A DNA stretch of 64,000 nt from Flavobacterium luminosum (GCF_023635005.1 NZ_JAMLJM010000010.1:35217-99216); one strand, 5' to 3'; shown: positions 1 to 8,881, numbered from the stretch's first letter. Notes: generated from the letters alone by a model not told the origin. Translations and numbers: made by a program.

Positions 1-307
1 ATTGTGCTCCCACTTTTGACGGTCCGATTACTGTAATATGACTAATTTGTGGATCACCTTTAAAAAAATCATAAATTCCTTGAACCAAAGGATCTTCAGG
101 TCCTACTACCACCATATCGATTTGGTGATCAAGAACAAATGATTTAACCGATTGAAAGTCTAAAGGGTTCAAGTTTACATTGGTTGCCAATGGTGCCGTA
201 CCGGCATTACCCGGTGCTACAAAAAGCTGATGACATAAAGGACTTTGAAGCATTTTCCAAGCCAAAGCGTGTTCACGACCGCCTGACCCTAAAAGAAGAA
301 TTGTCAT
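1..307 (-). CDS. purD: Phosphoribosylamine--glycine ligase, N-terminal part (runs off the left edge)
   Basis: PurD joins phosphoribosylamine and glycine with ATP in the second step of de novo purine synthesis, in the cytoplasm. Only the first 102 codons are in the window. They begin with MTILLLGSGGREHALAWK, the classic PurD N-terminus with the GSGGREHA loop of the pre-ATP-grasp domain, followed by a P-G-N-A-G-T segment and V-V-G-P-E-D-P-L, both standard PurD landmarks. The ATG is at 305-307, and a TATTTTTG promoter element on the same strand lies 26 bases upstream. The gene is divergent from the CapK-like gene. The ATP-grasp domain lies outside the window, so intactness cannot be judged. Confidence 0.95.
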   Translation of the reverse strand, partial: MTILLLGSGGREHALAWKMLQSPLCHQLFVAPGNAGTAPLATNVNLNPLDFQSVKSFVLDHQIDMVVVGPEDPLVQGIYDFFKGDPQISHITVIGPSKVGAQ

Positions 308-332
308 AGTATTGTGTTGTTGTTTTGTTATG

Positions 333-340
333 CAAAAATA
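333..340 (-). promoter_or_regulatory. Bacteroidota -7 promoter element for purD
   Basis: The minus strand reads TATTTTTG here, matching TAnnTTTG, 25 bases before the purD ATG. No TTG was found at the usual 19-nt distance, so only the -7 half is supported. Confidence 0.5.
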
Positions 341-396
341 GCTTGTTTTGGACAGAAAAAAAACATTTATAAATCGACTTTGTAAACCATATTTTA

Positions 397-404
397 TATT
401 TTTG
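397..404 (+). promoter_or_regulatory. Bacteroidota -7 promoter element for the CapK-like gene
   Basis: TATTTTTG matches TAnnTTTG and ends 15 bases before the ATG at 420, implying a very short leader. It argues against the TTG start at 348, which lies upstream of this element. No -33 TTG at the expected spacing. Confidence 0.4.
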
Positions 405-419
405 GGCAAATCTTACATT

Positions 420-1730
420 ATGATTCGGTTTTTTGATTGGTCTTTACGGTTAAACGGTTTCCAAATAAAGGAAGCAATTGCCGAATTCAATTCGATTCTC
501 TCATTATCAGAATCCGAATACCAAGAGTTCATTGAAAATAAAAAAAGAGAAATTATAGCCTTTCACTTAAAAAATAATGATTACTACCGAAAATTTATTG
601 GAGATCACTCTGTAAAAAACTGGAATGATATTCCGGTAATGACTAAAAAAGATTTTCAAAAATCTTTATCAGAAAGGCTTTCGCGAGGTTTTACTGAAAA
701 AACGGTTTTTAAAAATAAAACTTCGGGTTCCAGCGGTGACCCTTTTGTTTTTGCCAAAGACAAATATGCTCATGCCATCACCTGGGCTTCAATTATTTAC
801 CGTTTTGGCTGGTATGGTATTGATTTCAACAAATCCTATCAGGCAAGGTTTTACGGAATTCCATTAGATTTTATTGGCTACACCAAAGAGCGAATCAAAG
901 ATTTTTTTGGGGGACGTTATCGATTTACTATTTTCGATTTATCGGATGCTGTATTGGAAAAAGTACTTCAAAAATTCAAACAAAAGAAATTTGATTACAT
1001 TAACGGTTACACCAGTTCAATAGTATTGTTTGCAAAATTCTTGCAACAGAGAAATATTGTTTTAACTAATGTTTGTCCAACACTAAAAGTATGCATGGTT
1101 ACCTCCGAAATGCTTTTTGAAGAAGATAAAATCTTGATGGAAAAACAATTTGGAATCCCAATTGTTAATGAATATGGAGCTTCTGAATTGGATTTGATTG
1201 CTTTTCAAAATCCTGCCGGAGAATGGCAAGTCAATACGGAAACCTTGTTTGTGGAAATCCTGGATGAAAATAACCAGCCCGTTCCTAATGGCACCGAAGG
1301 CAAAGTAGTAATTACTTCTTTGTTCAACAAGGCTCACCCGTTTATCCGTTATGATATTGGTGACATTGGGATTTTAGACGAAAAAAGCTTTGGCAAAAAA
1401 ACCATTCTGAAAAAACTGATTGGTCGAACTAATGATGTGGCGATTTTGCCGAGTGGAAAAAAATCGCCCGGATTGACCTTTTATTATGTGACCAAAAGTA
1501 TTATTGAAGACGATGGAAATGTGAAAGAATTCATTATCAAACAAACCAAAATTGATTCGTTTGAAATTCACTATGTCAGTGAAACCGAATTGACTTTAGT
1601 GCAAATAGACAAAATAAAACAAGCCATTGACTTGTATTTGGAGCCTAGATTGCATTTTACGTTTCATCGAAAAGAATCGTTAGAAAGAACTGCTAGAGGA
1701 AAACTAAAACAATTTCAGCGTTTGCTTTAG
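420..1730 (+). CDS. CapK / phenylacetate-CoA ligase-like adenylate-forming protein
   Basis: A 436-residue member of the ANL (adenylate-forming) superfamily. It resembles the CapK and PaaK branch found near capsule and O-antigen genes, where the true acyl or amino acid substrate is usually unknown. The ATP-binding loop TSGSSGDPF is at about residues 101-109, a conserved N-E-Y-G-A-S-E segment lies mid-protein, and R-Y-D-I-G-D follows, as is usual before the hinge. The ATG at 420 is preferred to a TTG at 348 because the extra 24 residues are not family-like and overlap the divergent promoter region. It converges with the GT2 gene, the stop codons overlapping by four bases. Its position beside a polysaccharide operon suggests a role in surface glycan modification; this is inference. 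Confidence 0.8.
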   Translation: MIRFFDWSLRLNGFQIKEAIAEFNSILSLSESEYQEFIENKKREIIAFHLKNNDYYRKFIGDHSVKNWNDIPVMTKKDFQKSLSERLSRGFTEKTVFKNKTSGSSGDPFVFAKDKYAHAITWASIIYRFGWYGIDFNKSYQARFYGIPLDFIGYTKERIKDFFGGRYRFTIFDLSDAVLEKVLQKFKQKKFDYINGYTSSIVLFAKFLQQRNIVLTNVCPTLKVCMVTSEMLFEEDKILMEKQFGIPIVNEYGASELDLIAFQNPAGEWQVNTETLFVEILDENNQPVPNGTEGKVVITSLFNKAHPFIRYDIGDIGILDEKSFGKKTILKKLIGRTNDVAILPSGKKSPGLTFYYVTKSIIEDDGNVKEFIIKQTKIDSFEIHYVSETELTLVQIDKIKQAIDLYLEPRLHFTFHRKESLERTARGKLKQFQRLL

Positions 1731-2479
1731 TTTCTATACTTTAAAAAACCTCTCACCATCCAATGAATCATATAATAAACCGATTGAAAAATGGATAGTT
1801 TTTCAACTTCGCGGTAAAATTGCCATTGGTATTTTATCAATGCTTTTTTATCTCTGGAAAGGGAATTTTCTCGTATACGGTAAATGGCTTTAGGTTCTTT
1901 AATTCCGTGAGCAAAAGGAATTTCTTTCAAATACTTTAACCATAAGCCCATGTCTTGTCTTTTACGAATATCGGGCATTAGTTTTACACCTAATTTTTTG
2001 ACATCAATAAAAGCGGTAAGACAACTGATCGAATTGGTTTTTAAAATATCTGTGTAAGTAACTTTTGGAGGCACAATGAAATCTGAATAGACAAATTGTA
2101 AATTTTCATTGGATCTTCTGTAGGAAGAAAATACAAATGGAATTCCTGTGTTGTTTATAGTAGCAATACTGTTGGTAATAAAATCGGCAAACCAAATATC
2201 ATCTGCATCCAGAAAAGTCATATAATCACCTCTTACTAATTTAATGGCCTCGTTTCTGGCTTTAGATGCTCCGGAATTTTTATGCAACCGAATTAAATGA
2301 ATGCGATGGTCCTCTTCCATAAAATGCTGAATGATATCAACTGTTTTATCCAATGAACAATCGTCGACAATTAACATTTCCCAGTTTGAATAGGTTTGGT
2401 TTTGAACCGATTGAATCGTTTCAGTAATAAATTTTTCTGAATTGTATGTTGGAGTAATTATAGATACCAGCCCGTTCAT
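1727..2479 (-). CDS. Family 2 glycosyltransferase
   Basis: A 250-residue inverting glycosyltransferase with a GT-A fold. The N-terminus V-S-I-I-T-P-T-Y-N is the usual first strand, D39-D40 sits in the nucleotide-binding IVDD motif, and the D91-A-D-D metal-binding motif follows F-L. It would transfer a sugar from an NDP-sugar to a lipid-linked oligosaccharide at the inner membrane. There is no membrane anchor, but the C-terminus is rich in aromatic and basic residues, consistent with peripheral association. It is the last gene of the polysaccharide operon, starting one base after the stop of the sugar transferase, so the two are surely co-transcribed. Donor and acceptor cannot be read from sequence. 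Confidence 0.88.
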   Translation of the reverse strand: MNGLVSIITPTYNSEKFITETIQSVQNQTYSNWEMLIVDDCSLDKTVDIIQHFMEEDHRIHLIRLHKNSGASKARNEAIKLVRGDYMTFLDADDIWFADFITNSIATINNTGIPFVFSSYRRSNENLQFVYSDFIVPPKVTYTDILKTNSISCLTAFIDVKKLGVKLMPDIRKRQDMGLWLKYLKEIPFAHGIKEPKAIYRIRENSLSRDKKALIKYQWQFYREVEKLSIFQSVYYMIHWMVRGFLKYRN

Positions 2480-3811
2480 TTAATACGCTTTTTCGTCGCC
2501 TAAAATAAAATTTTTAATTGTAATCAGTATTATTTTAATATCAAGAAATAAGGTCCAATTTTCGATATAATACAAATCAAATTTTAAACGATTTTCCACA
2601 TCTTTATCCGTGATTACTTCCCCTCTAAATCCATTTACTTGCGCTAAACCCGTTACTCCTGGTCGTATGTAATGACGTTCCATAAATTTATCAAAACGAC
2701 GGGCATACTCTTCGTTAACACTCAGCATATGCGGCCGCGGTCCCACCACAGACATGTCTCCTAAAAAGACGTTGATAAATTGCGGCATTTCATCGATACT
2801 CGATTTTCTTAAGAATTTACCCAGTCTGGTAATTCGTGTATCATTTTTAGAAGCTAACTCAATATCCGCAGTTGCATTGACCAACATGGATCTAAACTTG
2901 ATACAATCAAATTCTTCATTATCCAATCCGTGGCGTTTTTGCTTAAAAAAAACAGGCCCTTTTGAATCCATTTTTATCAATAAAGCAATTATGGGTATTA
3001 ACCAAGAGAGTACAAAAATGATAATGAATAGTGAAAATACTATGTCAAAAATTCGCTTAAGCCAATAATTAAACCATATTTCTAGAGGTGTTTTTCTGAT
3101 TGAAATTAAAGGGATGTATCCATAATAATCTAAAAACATATTATGAGATAACGCCGAATTGTCAGGAATTAACTTGATTGTTTTAAAATTACTGTGTGCA
3201 AAAGCAATAATTTCATCCGAACAGTCTTTTGAAACGCTATTAAGATCACAGTATATTTCATCGGTTTTATTTTGAAAAACGAATTGGATTATTTCTGAAA
3301 TGGAAATAGTATTCGAAAAAAGCATTTGTAATTTGTAGCCAAAATCAGCATTTTTTTTAAAGAAATCCGACAATTCTTGGCTCTTCTCGCTTTGTCCTAT
3401 AATAATTACATTTCGGTAATTTCCACCAAGTATTTTCCTGTACTTCCGGAGTACATAAAAAATTCCGAATTTAAAAAAACCAACAAGTACTGTTAAAAAA
3501 AGTAAGTATTTAATAACTATCGCAACAGAGACTACCCTTTGAGTAGTAAATAACAATGTTATAAATACCAATGAAAATAAGGCTAACTGTTTGAATATTT
3601 TTACTACAATATCACTTTGAGACGTAAAACGATATACTTCGTAAAAGTTCGTAAAATTGGCTATAACTGTCCATAATAACAGAAGTACTATTGTACTTTT
3701 AAATCCAAACGTAATACTCGGAAAAGCAAAAAGCAATAACCAGACGATCAAAAGAAAGTCTATCAAATAAGAAATAGGTCTGATGTATTTAGAATACCTA
3801 CCTACTGACAT
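2480..3811 (-). CDS. Polyprenyl glycosylphosphotransferase (WcaJ/WbaP-type initiating sugar transferase)
   Basis: A 443-residue integral membrane enzyme that would move a sugar-1-phosphate from an NDP-sugar to undecaprenyl phosphate, the first step of polysaccharide or O-unit assembly. The first 130 residues hold about four hydrophobic helices. A cytosolic nucleotide-fold segment follows, with I-I-I-G-Q-S. Then comes the catalytic bacterial sugar transferase domain: KRIFD followed by a hydrophobic helix, K-F-R-S-M, D-E-M-P-Q-F-I-N-V, G-D-M-S-V-V-G-P-R-P and R-P-G-V-T-G-L-A-Q-V-N-G. All landmark motifs are present and the length is normal. It lies between the decarboxylase-like gene and the glycosyltransferase with gaps of 0-2 bases, so it is the committing enzyme of this operon. 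The sugar specificity is unknown. Confidence 0.92.
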   Translation of the reverse strand: MSVGRYSKYIRPISYLIDFLLIVWLLLFAFPSITFGFKSTIVLLLLWTVIANFTNFYEVYRFTSQSDIVVKIFKQLALFSLVFITLLFTTQRVVSVAIVIKYLLFLTVLVGFFKFGIFYVLRKYRKILGGNYRNVIIIGQSEKSQELSDFFKKNADFGYKLQMLFSNTISISEIIQFVFQNKTDEIYCDLNSVSKDCSDEIIAFAHSNFKTIKLIPDNSALSHNMFLDYYGYIPLISIRKTPLEIWFNYWLKRIFDIVFSLFIIIFVLSWLIPIIALLIKMDSKGPVFFKQKRHGLDNEEFDCIKFRSMLVNATADIELASKNDTRITRLGKFLRKSSIDEMPQFINVFLGDMSVVGPRPHMLSVNEEYARRFDKFMERHYIRPGVTGLAQVNGFRGEVITDKDVENRLKFDLYYIENWTLFLDIKIILITIKNFILGDEKAY

Positions 3812-3813
3812 TA

Positions 3814-4797
3814 TTACTTAATAAAATCTTTAAAATCTTTATGAGCTTCTTTTAAAAGTTCTTCTTTGGGTAGGGATTTAAAATATTCGTACGTTAATTT
3901 CATACCTTCACTTCGGGAAACCTTAGCTTCCCAACCTAAAATTTCTTTGGCTTTTGTAGTATCAGGTTGACGCTGTAACGGATCATTTTCCGGTAGCGGA
4001 TGGTATACAATTTTTTGTTCCGTACCTGTTAGTTTAATAATTTCTTCCGCAAAATCTTTGATAGTGATTTCGTCCGGATTACCTATATTCACCGGGTACG
4101 CATAATCCGAAAGCAACAAACGATAAATTCCTTCTACCTGATCATCTACGTAGCAAAAAGAGCGTGTTTGCATTCCGTCTCCAAAAATGGTTAAATCTTC
4201 GCCTCGCAATGCCTGACCAATAAATGCTGGAATTACACGACCGTCATTCAGTCGCATTCTAGGTCCATAGGTATTAAAAATACGAACAATACGGGTTTCT
4301 AATCCATGAAAACGATGGTAGGCCATTGTAATAGATTCCTGAAAACGTTTCGCTTCATCATATACACCACGCGGTCCGATAGTATTAACATTTCCATAAT
4401 ATTCTTCGGTTTGTGGGTGTACTAAAGGATCTCCATACACTTCTGACGTAGAAGCTATCAAGATTCTTGCTTTTTTAACTCTTGCTAAACCCAAAAGATT
4501 ATGGGTTCCTAATGATCCTACTTTTAGAGTTTGTATCGGAATTTTTAAATAATCGATAGGACTAGCCGGAGAAGCAAAATGCAAAATATAGTCTAATTCA
4601 CCTGGAACATATACAAACTTAGAAACATCATGATGGTAAAACTCAAAATGTTCTAATTTGAACAAATGTTCAATATTTTTAAGATCTCCCGTAATTAAAT
4701 TATCCATTCCTATTACGTGGTATCCTTCTTTTATAAAACGATCGCATAAATGTGATCCTAAAAATCCTGCTGCTCCTGTAATTAAAACTCTTTTCAT
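3814..4797 (-). CDS. UDP-glucuronic acid decarboxylase-like extended SDR (UDP-xylose synthase type)
   Basis: A 327-residue extended short-chain dehydrogenase/reductase. The NAD-binding loop is G8-A-A-G-F-L-G14 and the catalytic pair is Y146-D-E-A-K150 within [11 protein letters not shown], a signature of UDP-glucuronate decarboxylases that make UDP-xylose. Further family hallmarks are [27 protein letters not shown] and D-G-R-V-I-P-A-F. The protein is cytosolic. Neighbours are rfbD and the initiating sugar transferase with 1-2 base gaps, so a UDP-pentose probably enters the same glycan. A related 4-epimerase or dehydratase activity cannot be excluded, but the motif set is characteristic. Confidence 0.85.
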   Translation of the reverse strand: MKRVLITGAAGFLGSHLCDRFIKEGYHVIGMDNLITGDLKNIEHLFKLEHFEFYHHDVSKFVYVPGELDYILHFASPASPIDYLKIPIQTLKVGSLGTHNLLGLARVKKARILIASTSEVYGDPLVHPQTEEYYGNVNTIGPRGVYDEAKRFQESITMAYHRFHGLETRIVRIFNTYGPRMRLNDGRVIPAFIGQALRGEDLTIFGDGMQTRSFCYVDDQVEGIYRLLLSDYAYPVNIGNPDEITIKDFAEEIIKLTGTEQKIVYHPLPENDPLQRQPDTTKAKEILGWEAKVSRSEGMKLTYEYFKSLPKEELLKEAHKDFKDFIK

Positions 4798-4798
4798 T

Positions 4799-5638
4799 TT
4801 ATTTGGTTTGTAGCAAACTTTCCTGCCACGATTTTATATTAATGTCAAATATCGTTTTTATTTTAGTCTTATCCAAGACACTGTATGCGGGTCTTTTCGC
4901 CGGTGTGGGATACGCTTCAGTAGGAATAGGGTTTACTGTTGTGGAAATTGCATTGACTCTGAAAATTTCTTTGGCAAAGTCGTACCAGGAACAAACTCCT
5001 TCATTACTGAAATTATAAATCCCATACATAGTACTATTTGATTGTATAATTGTAAGTAAAGTTTCTGCCAAATCTACAGCGTTTGTAGGTGTTCCGATCT
5101 GATCATTCACCACATTCAAAGCGTCCCTATCAAGGGCAAGTCGCAACATGGTTTTCATGAAATTGTTCCCAAACTGAGAATACACCCAAGAAGTACGAAT
5201 GATAAAATGTTTATCGCAATGAGCTGTCACTTCATTTTCACCTTCTAATTTCGTTTTTCCGTATATCCCAATAGGATTGGTGGTATCTGTTTCTGTATAA
5301 GGTACCGAAGCCGTTCCATCAAAAACAAAATCGGTTGAAATATGAAGCAACGTAGTTCCTGATTTTTGACATGCTTTGGCTAAATATTGAGATCCAAGAA
5401 CATTGATTCGATAAGCCTTATCCGATTCTGATTCTGCTTTATCTACGGCAGTATATGCCGCGGTATTAATACAATAATCGATACTGTTTTGATCAAAAAA
5501 AGTAGTAACACGATCTTCATTAGTGATATCCAAATCGTTCGAAGAAGCAAAAATAAATTGAATTTCGGGATATTTTGAAGCTATAAAAGCAATGGATTGT
5601 CCCAACTGACCCGAAGCTCCTGTGACTAAAACTACCAT
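4799..5638 (-). CDS. rfbD: dTDP-4-dehydrorhamnose reductase
   Basis: Last step of dTDP-L-rhamnose synthesis: NADPH-dependent reduction of dTDP-6-deoxy-L-lyxo-4-hexulose. The protein has 279 residues, normal for RmlD. The cofactor loop is G7-A-S-G-Q-L-G13, the [12 protein letters not shown] segment is typical of the family, and S-T-D-F-V-F-D-G is followed by the catalytic Y126-G-K-T-K130. The start overlaps the stop of rfbC by seven bases, so the two genes are translationally adjacent. The partner genes rmlA and rmlB are not in this window and must be elsewhere if the pathway is complete. Confidence 0.94.
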   Translation of the reverse strand: MVVLVTGASGQLGQSIAFIASKYPEIQFIFASSNDLDITNEDRVTTFFDQNSIDYCINTAAYTAVDKAESESDKAYRINVLGSQYLAKACQKSGTTLLHISTDFVFDGTASVPYTETDTTNPIGIYGKTKLEGENEVTAHCDKHFIIRTSWVYSQFGNNFMKTMLRLALDRDALNVVNDQIGTPTNAVDLAETLLTIIQSNSTMYGIYNFSNEGVCSWYDFAKEIFRVNAISTTVNPIPTEAYPTPAKRPAYSVLDKTKIKTIFDINIKSWQESLLQTK

Positions 5639-6183
5639 ACTTTTTTAGCATTTTCCAATGTTGGTAATATTTTATCCTTCTCGGAAATAATCAAATTTTC
5701 GATAGGAAATTCCCAGTTAATATTTACCGTTGGATCATTGTAAATTAATCCTCCTTCGCTGGCAGCATTGTAAAAATTATCGCACTTATAAAAAAAAGTA
5801 GCCGTTTCACTTAAGACTAAAAAGCCATGTGCAAAACCTCGAGGTACAAAAAATTGTTTCTTATTTTCACCCGAAAGGACTACAGAATAATACTGACCGT
5901 AAGTGGGAGAATCCGGACGTAAATCGACTGCCACGTCTAATACCTCACCTTCCAACACGCGAACCAGTTTAGCCTGTGCGTGCTCACCGCATTGATAATG
6001 CAGACCGCGAAGTACCCCTTGGGTTGAATACGATTGATTGTCCTGAACAAAATTGATTTTTTGTCCAATTCCTTTTTCAAAAATGTTTTGATTAAAGCTT
6101 TCCATGAAATAACCGCGATCATCATGGAAAACTTTGGGTTCTATTACAAAACAACCGGAAAGGTTTGTCTCTGTGAATATCAT
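5632..6183 (-). CDS. rfbC: dTDP-4-dehydrorhamnose 3,5-epimerase
   Basis: RmlC epimerises C3 and C5 of dTDP-4-keto-6-deoxy-glucose on the way to dTDP-rhamnose. The protein is a 183-residue cupin of normal length. Catalytic H62 sits in L-R-G-L-H-Y-Q, a second conserved histidine (H119) sits in P-R-G-F-A-H-G-F, and Y132 follows in T-F-F-Y-K-C. The start codon overlaps the stop of the upstream nucleoside-phosphorylase-like gene by one base (TAATG) and the end overlaps rfbD, giving a tightly coupled transcription unit. Confidence 0.95.
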   Translation of the reverse strand: MIFTETNLSGCFVIEPKVFHDDRGYFMESFNQNIFEKGIGQKINFVQDNQSYSTQGVLRGLHYQCGEHAQAKLVRVLEGEVLDVAVDLRPDSPTYGQYYSVVLSGENKKQFFVPRGFAHGFLVLSETATFFYKCDNFYNAASEGGLIYNDPTVNINWEFPIENLIISEKDKILPTLENAKKVW

Positions 6184-7868
6184 TAGCTATTAAAAATTTG
6201 CTCTAAAATTTTAATTGTAATCAAGTAGGTTGGTTTTACTCCTGTCGTTCCTAAACCACCAGAGGCCAATGTACTACCGGTTTCAAGCGGATTATCCGAA
6301 GCATAATAAGCGTAACGAACTTTTACATCCGGATTAATACTCTTACGAATTTTAGAAGCCGATTGGATTGCCTTCTGGTAATACGCTCCTTCCATTTCTA
6401 ATCCGATAGCTCCCCAAGTAGACTCGTGGAAAAACTTTAACAAGTCTCTATTTTGAAGAGAGGTTCCCAATACCGTAATCATAGGTCCGGCATATACAGG
6501 GATATCATTGCCTTCAAACATCTCCTTTGTTAATTCATTATGGAAAGGATAGTTGTCTGCCGTTCCTTCATTGACATGCGCACTAGGAATCATAATGTCT
6601 CCTTTACCACCTTCTAAAATACCCGCTTTCCCCATAATAGAGACCGATTCTACATTCAGGAACGTTTTCTTCTTGTCCACTTTATACGGTTTCAAAAGTT
6701 CATCGATGGTTTCAAAGGCCTGTTCTCCAAAAGCGTAATCCATAACAATTAACACCGGAGCCTCTTTGCCTATTTTTGCTGTAGGGAAAGCTGTTTTTTT
6801 CCAATCGAATTTAGCCGTATCAAAAATTTGAACATCAATATTAGTTCCTGAAGTATCCGGCAAAGAAATCATTCCGTTTTGTAAAGCGAAATCTTCAACT
6901 TTTTTTCGTAATTCCTTGTTTCCTGAAGCCGATAAATCTTCATAAATCTGATATTCTCCTTTTCCTTTATACTTTGAAGCTAACACGGCCGGAGCGAAAA
7001 CCGAGTTCATCACACTGTGCATATTGGCACTAATAATATGAATTGGTCTTTCTAATAATCCATTATTCGCTAATACTTCTTTAATATTGGTAGCCCAAAT
7101 ATCTCCATAGATATGGTGCCCCAAACGCTCTCTTAAAATTGGACTAAAAGTGATAGTTCTCTTGTTATCATCAACTACTTCTTCAATAGCTAGTTTTCCT
7201 AACCAGTACACAATATGCAAGAAACGATCTGGCGAAGCTGCATTTCCAAAATCATCGTAAATATCGCTCACCTCAGCAAAAGTTCTACCTAAAACGTTAG
7301 CCGCATGAGAAATAGCTTTTTCTCTTTCTACTAATGTTAATTTTTTAGACTGTAATGCTGCTTGCTCTAATTTTTCCCAATCACGAGATACTCTACCTTC
7401 ATCATCAATTAAAACTTTATCTTTTATTTTATGTGATTCGATGAAAATAAAAGTAAGATGTGTTAAAATATCATAGATATCCGAACGCCCTCTAGTAATT
7501 TCCACATTCATTTGTTCATCGTCAATACGATAACAATTTCTGCGACGTTTAGGAGGCACTATAGGTTGAAAATGTGATTTTGAATACCCTTCGTCTGAAG
7601 TTAAATTAATGTATCGACATTCTTCAATTCCAACCGGTAAACGTTCGATTACGTATAATAATCCGTTTAATTCCACTTTTTCTTCGGCAATTGAACCGTA
7701 GATTTCGGGGCGAAGCTCTAACAAAGCTTCTCGTAAAGTTTCACCTGAAACACCCATGGGTTTATAAAAACCTCTGTTAAATAAATGTCTCATGGTAATG
7801 TACAGTCGTTCGATAGCTGCCGACGACTCTTGCGCTCTAGAGCGCGAAATGTTCTTGATTTCTTTCAT
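6183..7868 (-). CDS. Nucleoside-phosphorylase-like protein of a Bacteroidota-specific family (probably DUF6909)
   Basis: A 561-residue cytosolic protein with no signal peptide or membrane segment. The first 250 or so residues match no domain I recognise. The C-terminal 300 residues look like a purine nucleoside phosphorylase/nucleosidase (PNP_UDP) fold: a V-L-I-V-M-D-Y-A-F-G-E strand, a glycine-rich G-P-M-I-T-V-L-G-T segment, E491-M-E-G near the end as in the family's M-E-M-E-A nucleoside-binding motif, and S524-D-N, which resembles the catalytic S-D pair. I recall such proteins being filed as DUF6909, but substrate and reaction are unknown to me. It is the first gene of the polysaccharide operon (TAATG overlap with rfbC). 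A GGAAAGCA...TGCTTTCC inverted repeat and a possible 14-codon leader ORF precede it. Confidence 0.6.
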   Translation of the reverse strand: MKEIKNISRSRAQESSAAIERLYITMRHLFNRGFYKPMGVSGETLREALLELRPEIYGSIAEEKVELNGLLYVIERLPVGIEECRYINLTSDEGYSKSHFQPIVPPKRRRNCYRIDDEQMNVEITRGRSDIYDILTHLTFIFIESHKIKDKVLIDDEGRVSRDWEKLEQAALQSKKLTLVEREKAISHAANVLGRTFAEVSDIYDDFGNAASPDRFLHIVYWLGKLAIEEVVDDNKRTITFSPILRERLGHHIYGDIWATNIKEVLANNGLLERPIHIISANMHSVMNSVFAPAVLASKYKGKGEYQIYEDLSASGNKELRKKVEDFALQNGMISLPDTSGTNIDVQIFDTAKFDWKKTAFPTAKIGKEAPVLIVMDYAFGEQAFETIDELLKPYKVDKKKTFLNVESVSIMGKAGILEGGKGDIMIPSAHVNEGTADNYPFHNELTKEMFEGNDIPVYAGPMITVLGTSLQNRDLLKFFHESTWGAIGLEMEGAYYQKAIQSASKIRKSINPDVKVRYAYYASDNPLETGSTLASGGLGTTGVKPTYLITIKILEQIFNS

Positions 7869-7878
7869 CTATATTTAT

Positions 7879-7923
7879 TTATCTATTCTCTATTTTAGTT
7901 AGGAAAGCATTTTTTTGACACAT
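7879..7923 (-). CDS. Possible 14-codon leader ORF upstream of the nucleoside-phosphorylase-like gene
   Basis: The ATG at 7921-7923 opens a reading frame MCQKNAFLTKIENR that ends 10 bases before the downstream ATG. An AGGTGAG stretch precedes it, which is unusually Shine-Dalgarno-like for this phylum. It lies partly inside the 3' arm of an inverted repeat. It may be a chance ORF; no family is recognisable. Confidence 0.15.
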   Translation of the reverse strand: MCQKNAFLTKIENR

Positions 7924-7958
7924 AACTCTCACCTTCTTCTTTGCAAGTTTTGCTTTCC
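7912..7958 (-). repeat. Inverted repeat in the 5' leader of the polysaccharide operon
   Basis: GGAAAGCA (7912-7919) and TGCTTTCC (7951-7958) are perfect 8-base inverted arms separated by 31 bases, between the TACTTTTG promoter element and the first gene. In the minus-strand RNA they could form a stem in the leader. No T-run follows on the minus strand, so it is not an obvious terminator. Confidence 0.4.
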
Positions 7959-7976
7959 TTTTTTATTTTTAACCCG

Positions 7977-7984
7977 CAAAAGTA
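7977..7984 (-). promoter_or_regulatory. Bacteroidota -7 element for the polysaccharide operon
   Basis: The minus strand reads TACTTTTG, matching TAnnTTTG, about 108 bases before the ATG at 7868. This gives an unusually long leader of roughly 100 nt. No well-spaced TTG was found. Confidence 0.45.
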
Positions 7985-7996
7985 CAATTTTTATTT

Positions 7997-8872
7997 TTAG
8001 TTCGTTAGAATTAGATGAATAGCTGGTTCAAAAACCTTCGCTTTCAGTACTTTTCCATCACTATCCTTTTTAGATTCTTTTTGCCAACTACCTCCCATAA
8101 AGGTATAAGTGTATTCGCGATCTACGAAGCTATAAAAAGGTAACGGGTAATAAACTCTTTGGATTTTTGGTTTATTGGGATCGGCCGTAGCAACGGTTTT
8201 TTCTAACTTATTCTTTTCAATAAAAAGTCTTTCCACCGCCACAAACAATCCTTTTTTCGGGAAAATTAAATTCAATTTTGAGAGATCGAACCAAGTTCTT
8301 CTCGAACCTTTTTTAACAGAAACAATATAATCTTTTTCTAATAGTTCATCACCAGGAAGACCATCGGGATTTACCTCATAGAAATGTATTTTAACCGAAG
8401 CGTCCTCCAAAGCATTTTCTGTGAAAATAGAAATTTTCTTAATAAACTTTGTTTTGGCATAACTTTGCTGGTATGGAAAAAATTTAGCATCAAACTTGGG
8501 ACCGTTTTCAAAAGCCTGATGCAAAGAGTTTTCGGACTTACCGATCTCGATTTGTTTGGTTTCTTTTTTATTTACAATAGACACTTCCCCGAGTTCATAT
8601 GTAGTTGAAGGTAAAACCACTAACATATTTTCCGAAGCGCTGATTTTCTTTTTTTCATATCCCAAAGCCGAAAAAACAAGTGTTTTACCTTCTTTGATGG
8701 CTAGAGAAAATGTTCCGTCTACATCAGAAGAAGTTCCAATATTTTCTTGTTCTACCACAATATTTACGTAAGGAACGGGTAGATTATTTTCATCTACTAC
8801 CTTTCCCTTGATTTGCGAAAAAAGAGAAATGCTAAACCATGAAAATAAAAAAATCAGCGTGTTTAATTTCAT
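7997..8872 (-). CDS. Secreted protein with carboxypeptidase regulatory-like domain
   Basis: A 291-residue exported protein with a signal peptide of about 19 residues ending in S-L-F-S-Q. Residues 21-105 form a CarboxypepD_reg-like beta-sandwich: I-K-G-K-V-V-D-E-N-N-L-P-V-P-Y-V-N-I-V-V, then D-V-D-G-T-F-S-L and V-F-S-A-L-G-Y-E-K, as at the front of many TonB-dependent receptors. No plug or barrel follows. The remaining 180 residues are mixed beta, with no domain I can name; comparable flavobacterial proteins are annotated only as carboxypeptidase-like regulatory proteins. It is likely periplasmic or outer-membrane associated. It ends nine bases before the coding start region of its GH3 neighbour is reached in transcription order, so the two are probably co-transcribed. 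Confidence 0.75.
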   Translation of the reverse strand: MKLNTLIFLFSWFSISLFSQIKGKVVDENNLPVPYVNIVVEQENIGTSSDVDGTFSLAIKEGKTLVFSALGYEKKKISASENMLVVLPSTTYELGEVSIVNKKETKQIEIGKSENSLHQAFENGPKFDAKFFPYQQSYAKTKFIKKISIFTENALEDASVKIHFYEVNPDGLPGDELLEKDYIVSVKKGSRRTWFDLSKLNLIFPKKGLFVAVERLFIEKNKLEKTVATADPNKPKIQRVYYPLPFYSFVDREYTYTFMGGSWQKESKKDSDGKVLKAKVFEPAIHLILTN

Positions 8873-8881
8873 CTTTAATCG

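Noticed and set aside
348..419. TTG start extending the CapK-like protein by 24 residues
   Set aside because: The extension overlaps the divergent purD promoter, lies upstream of the TATTTTTG element and is not family-like; the ATG at 420 fits.
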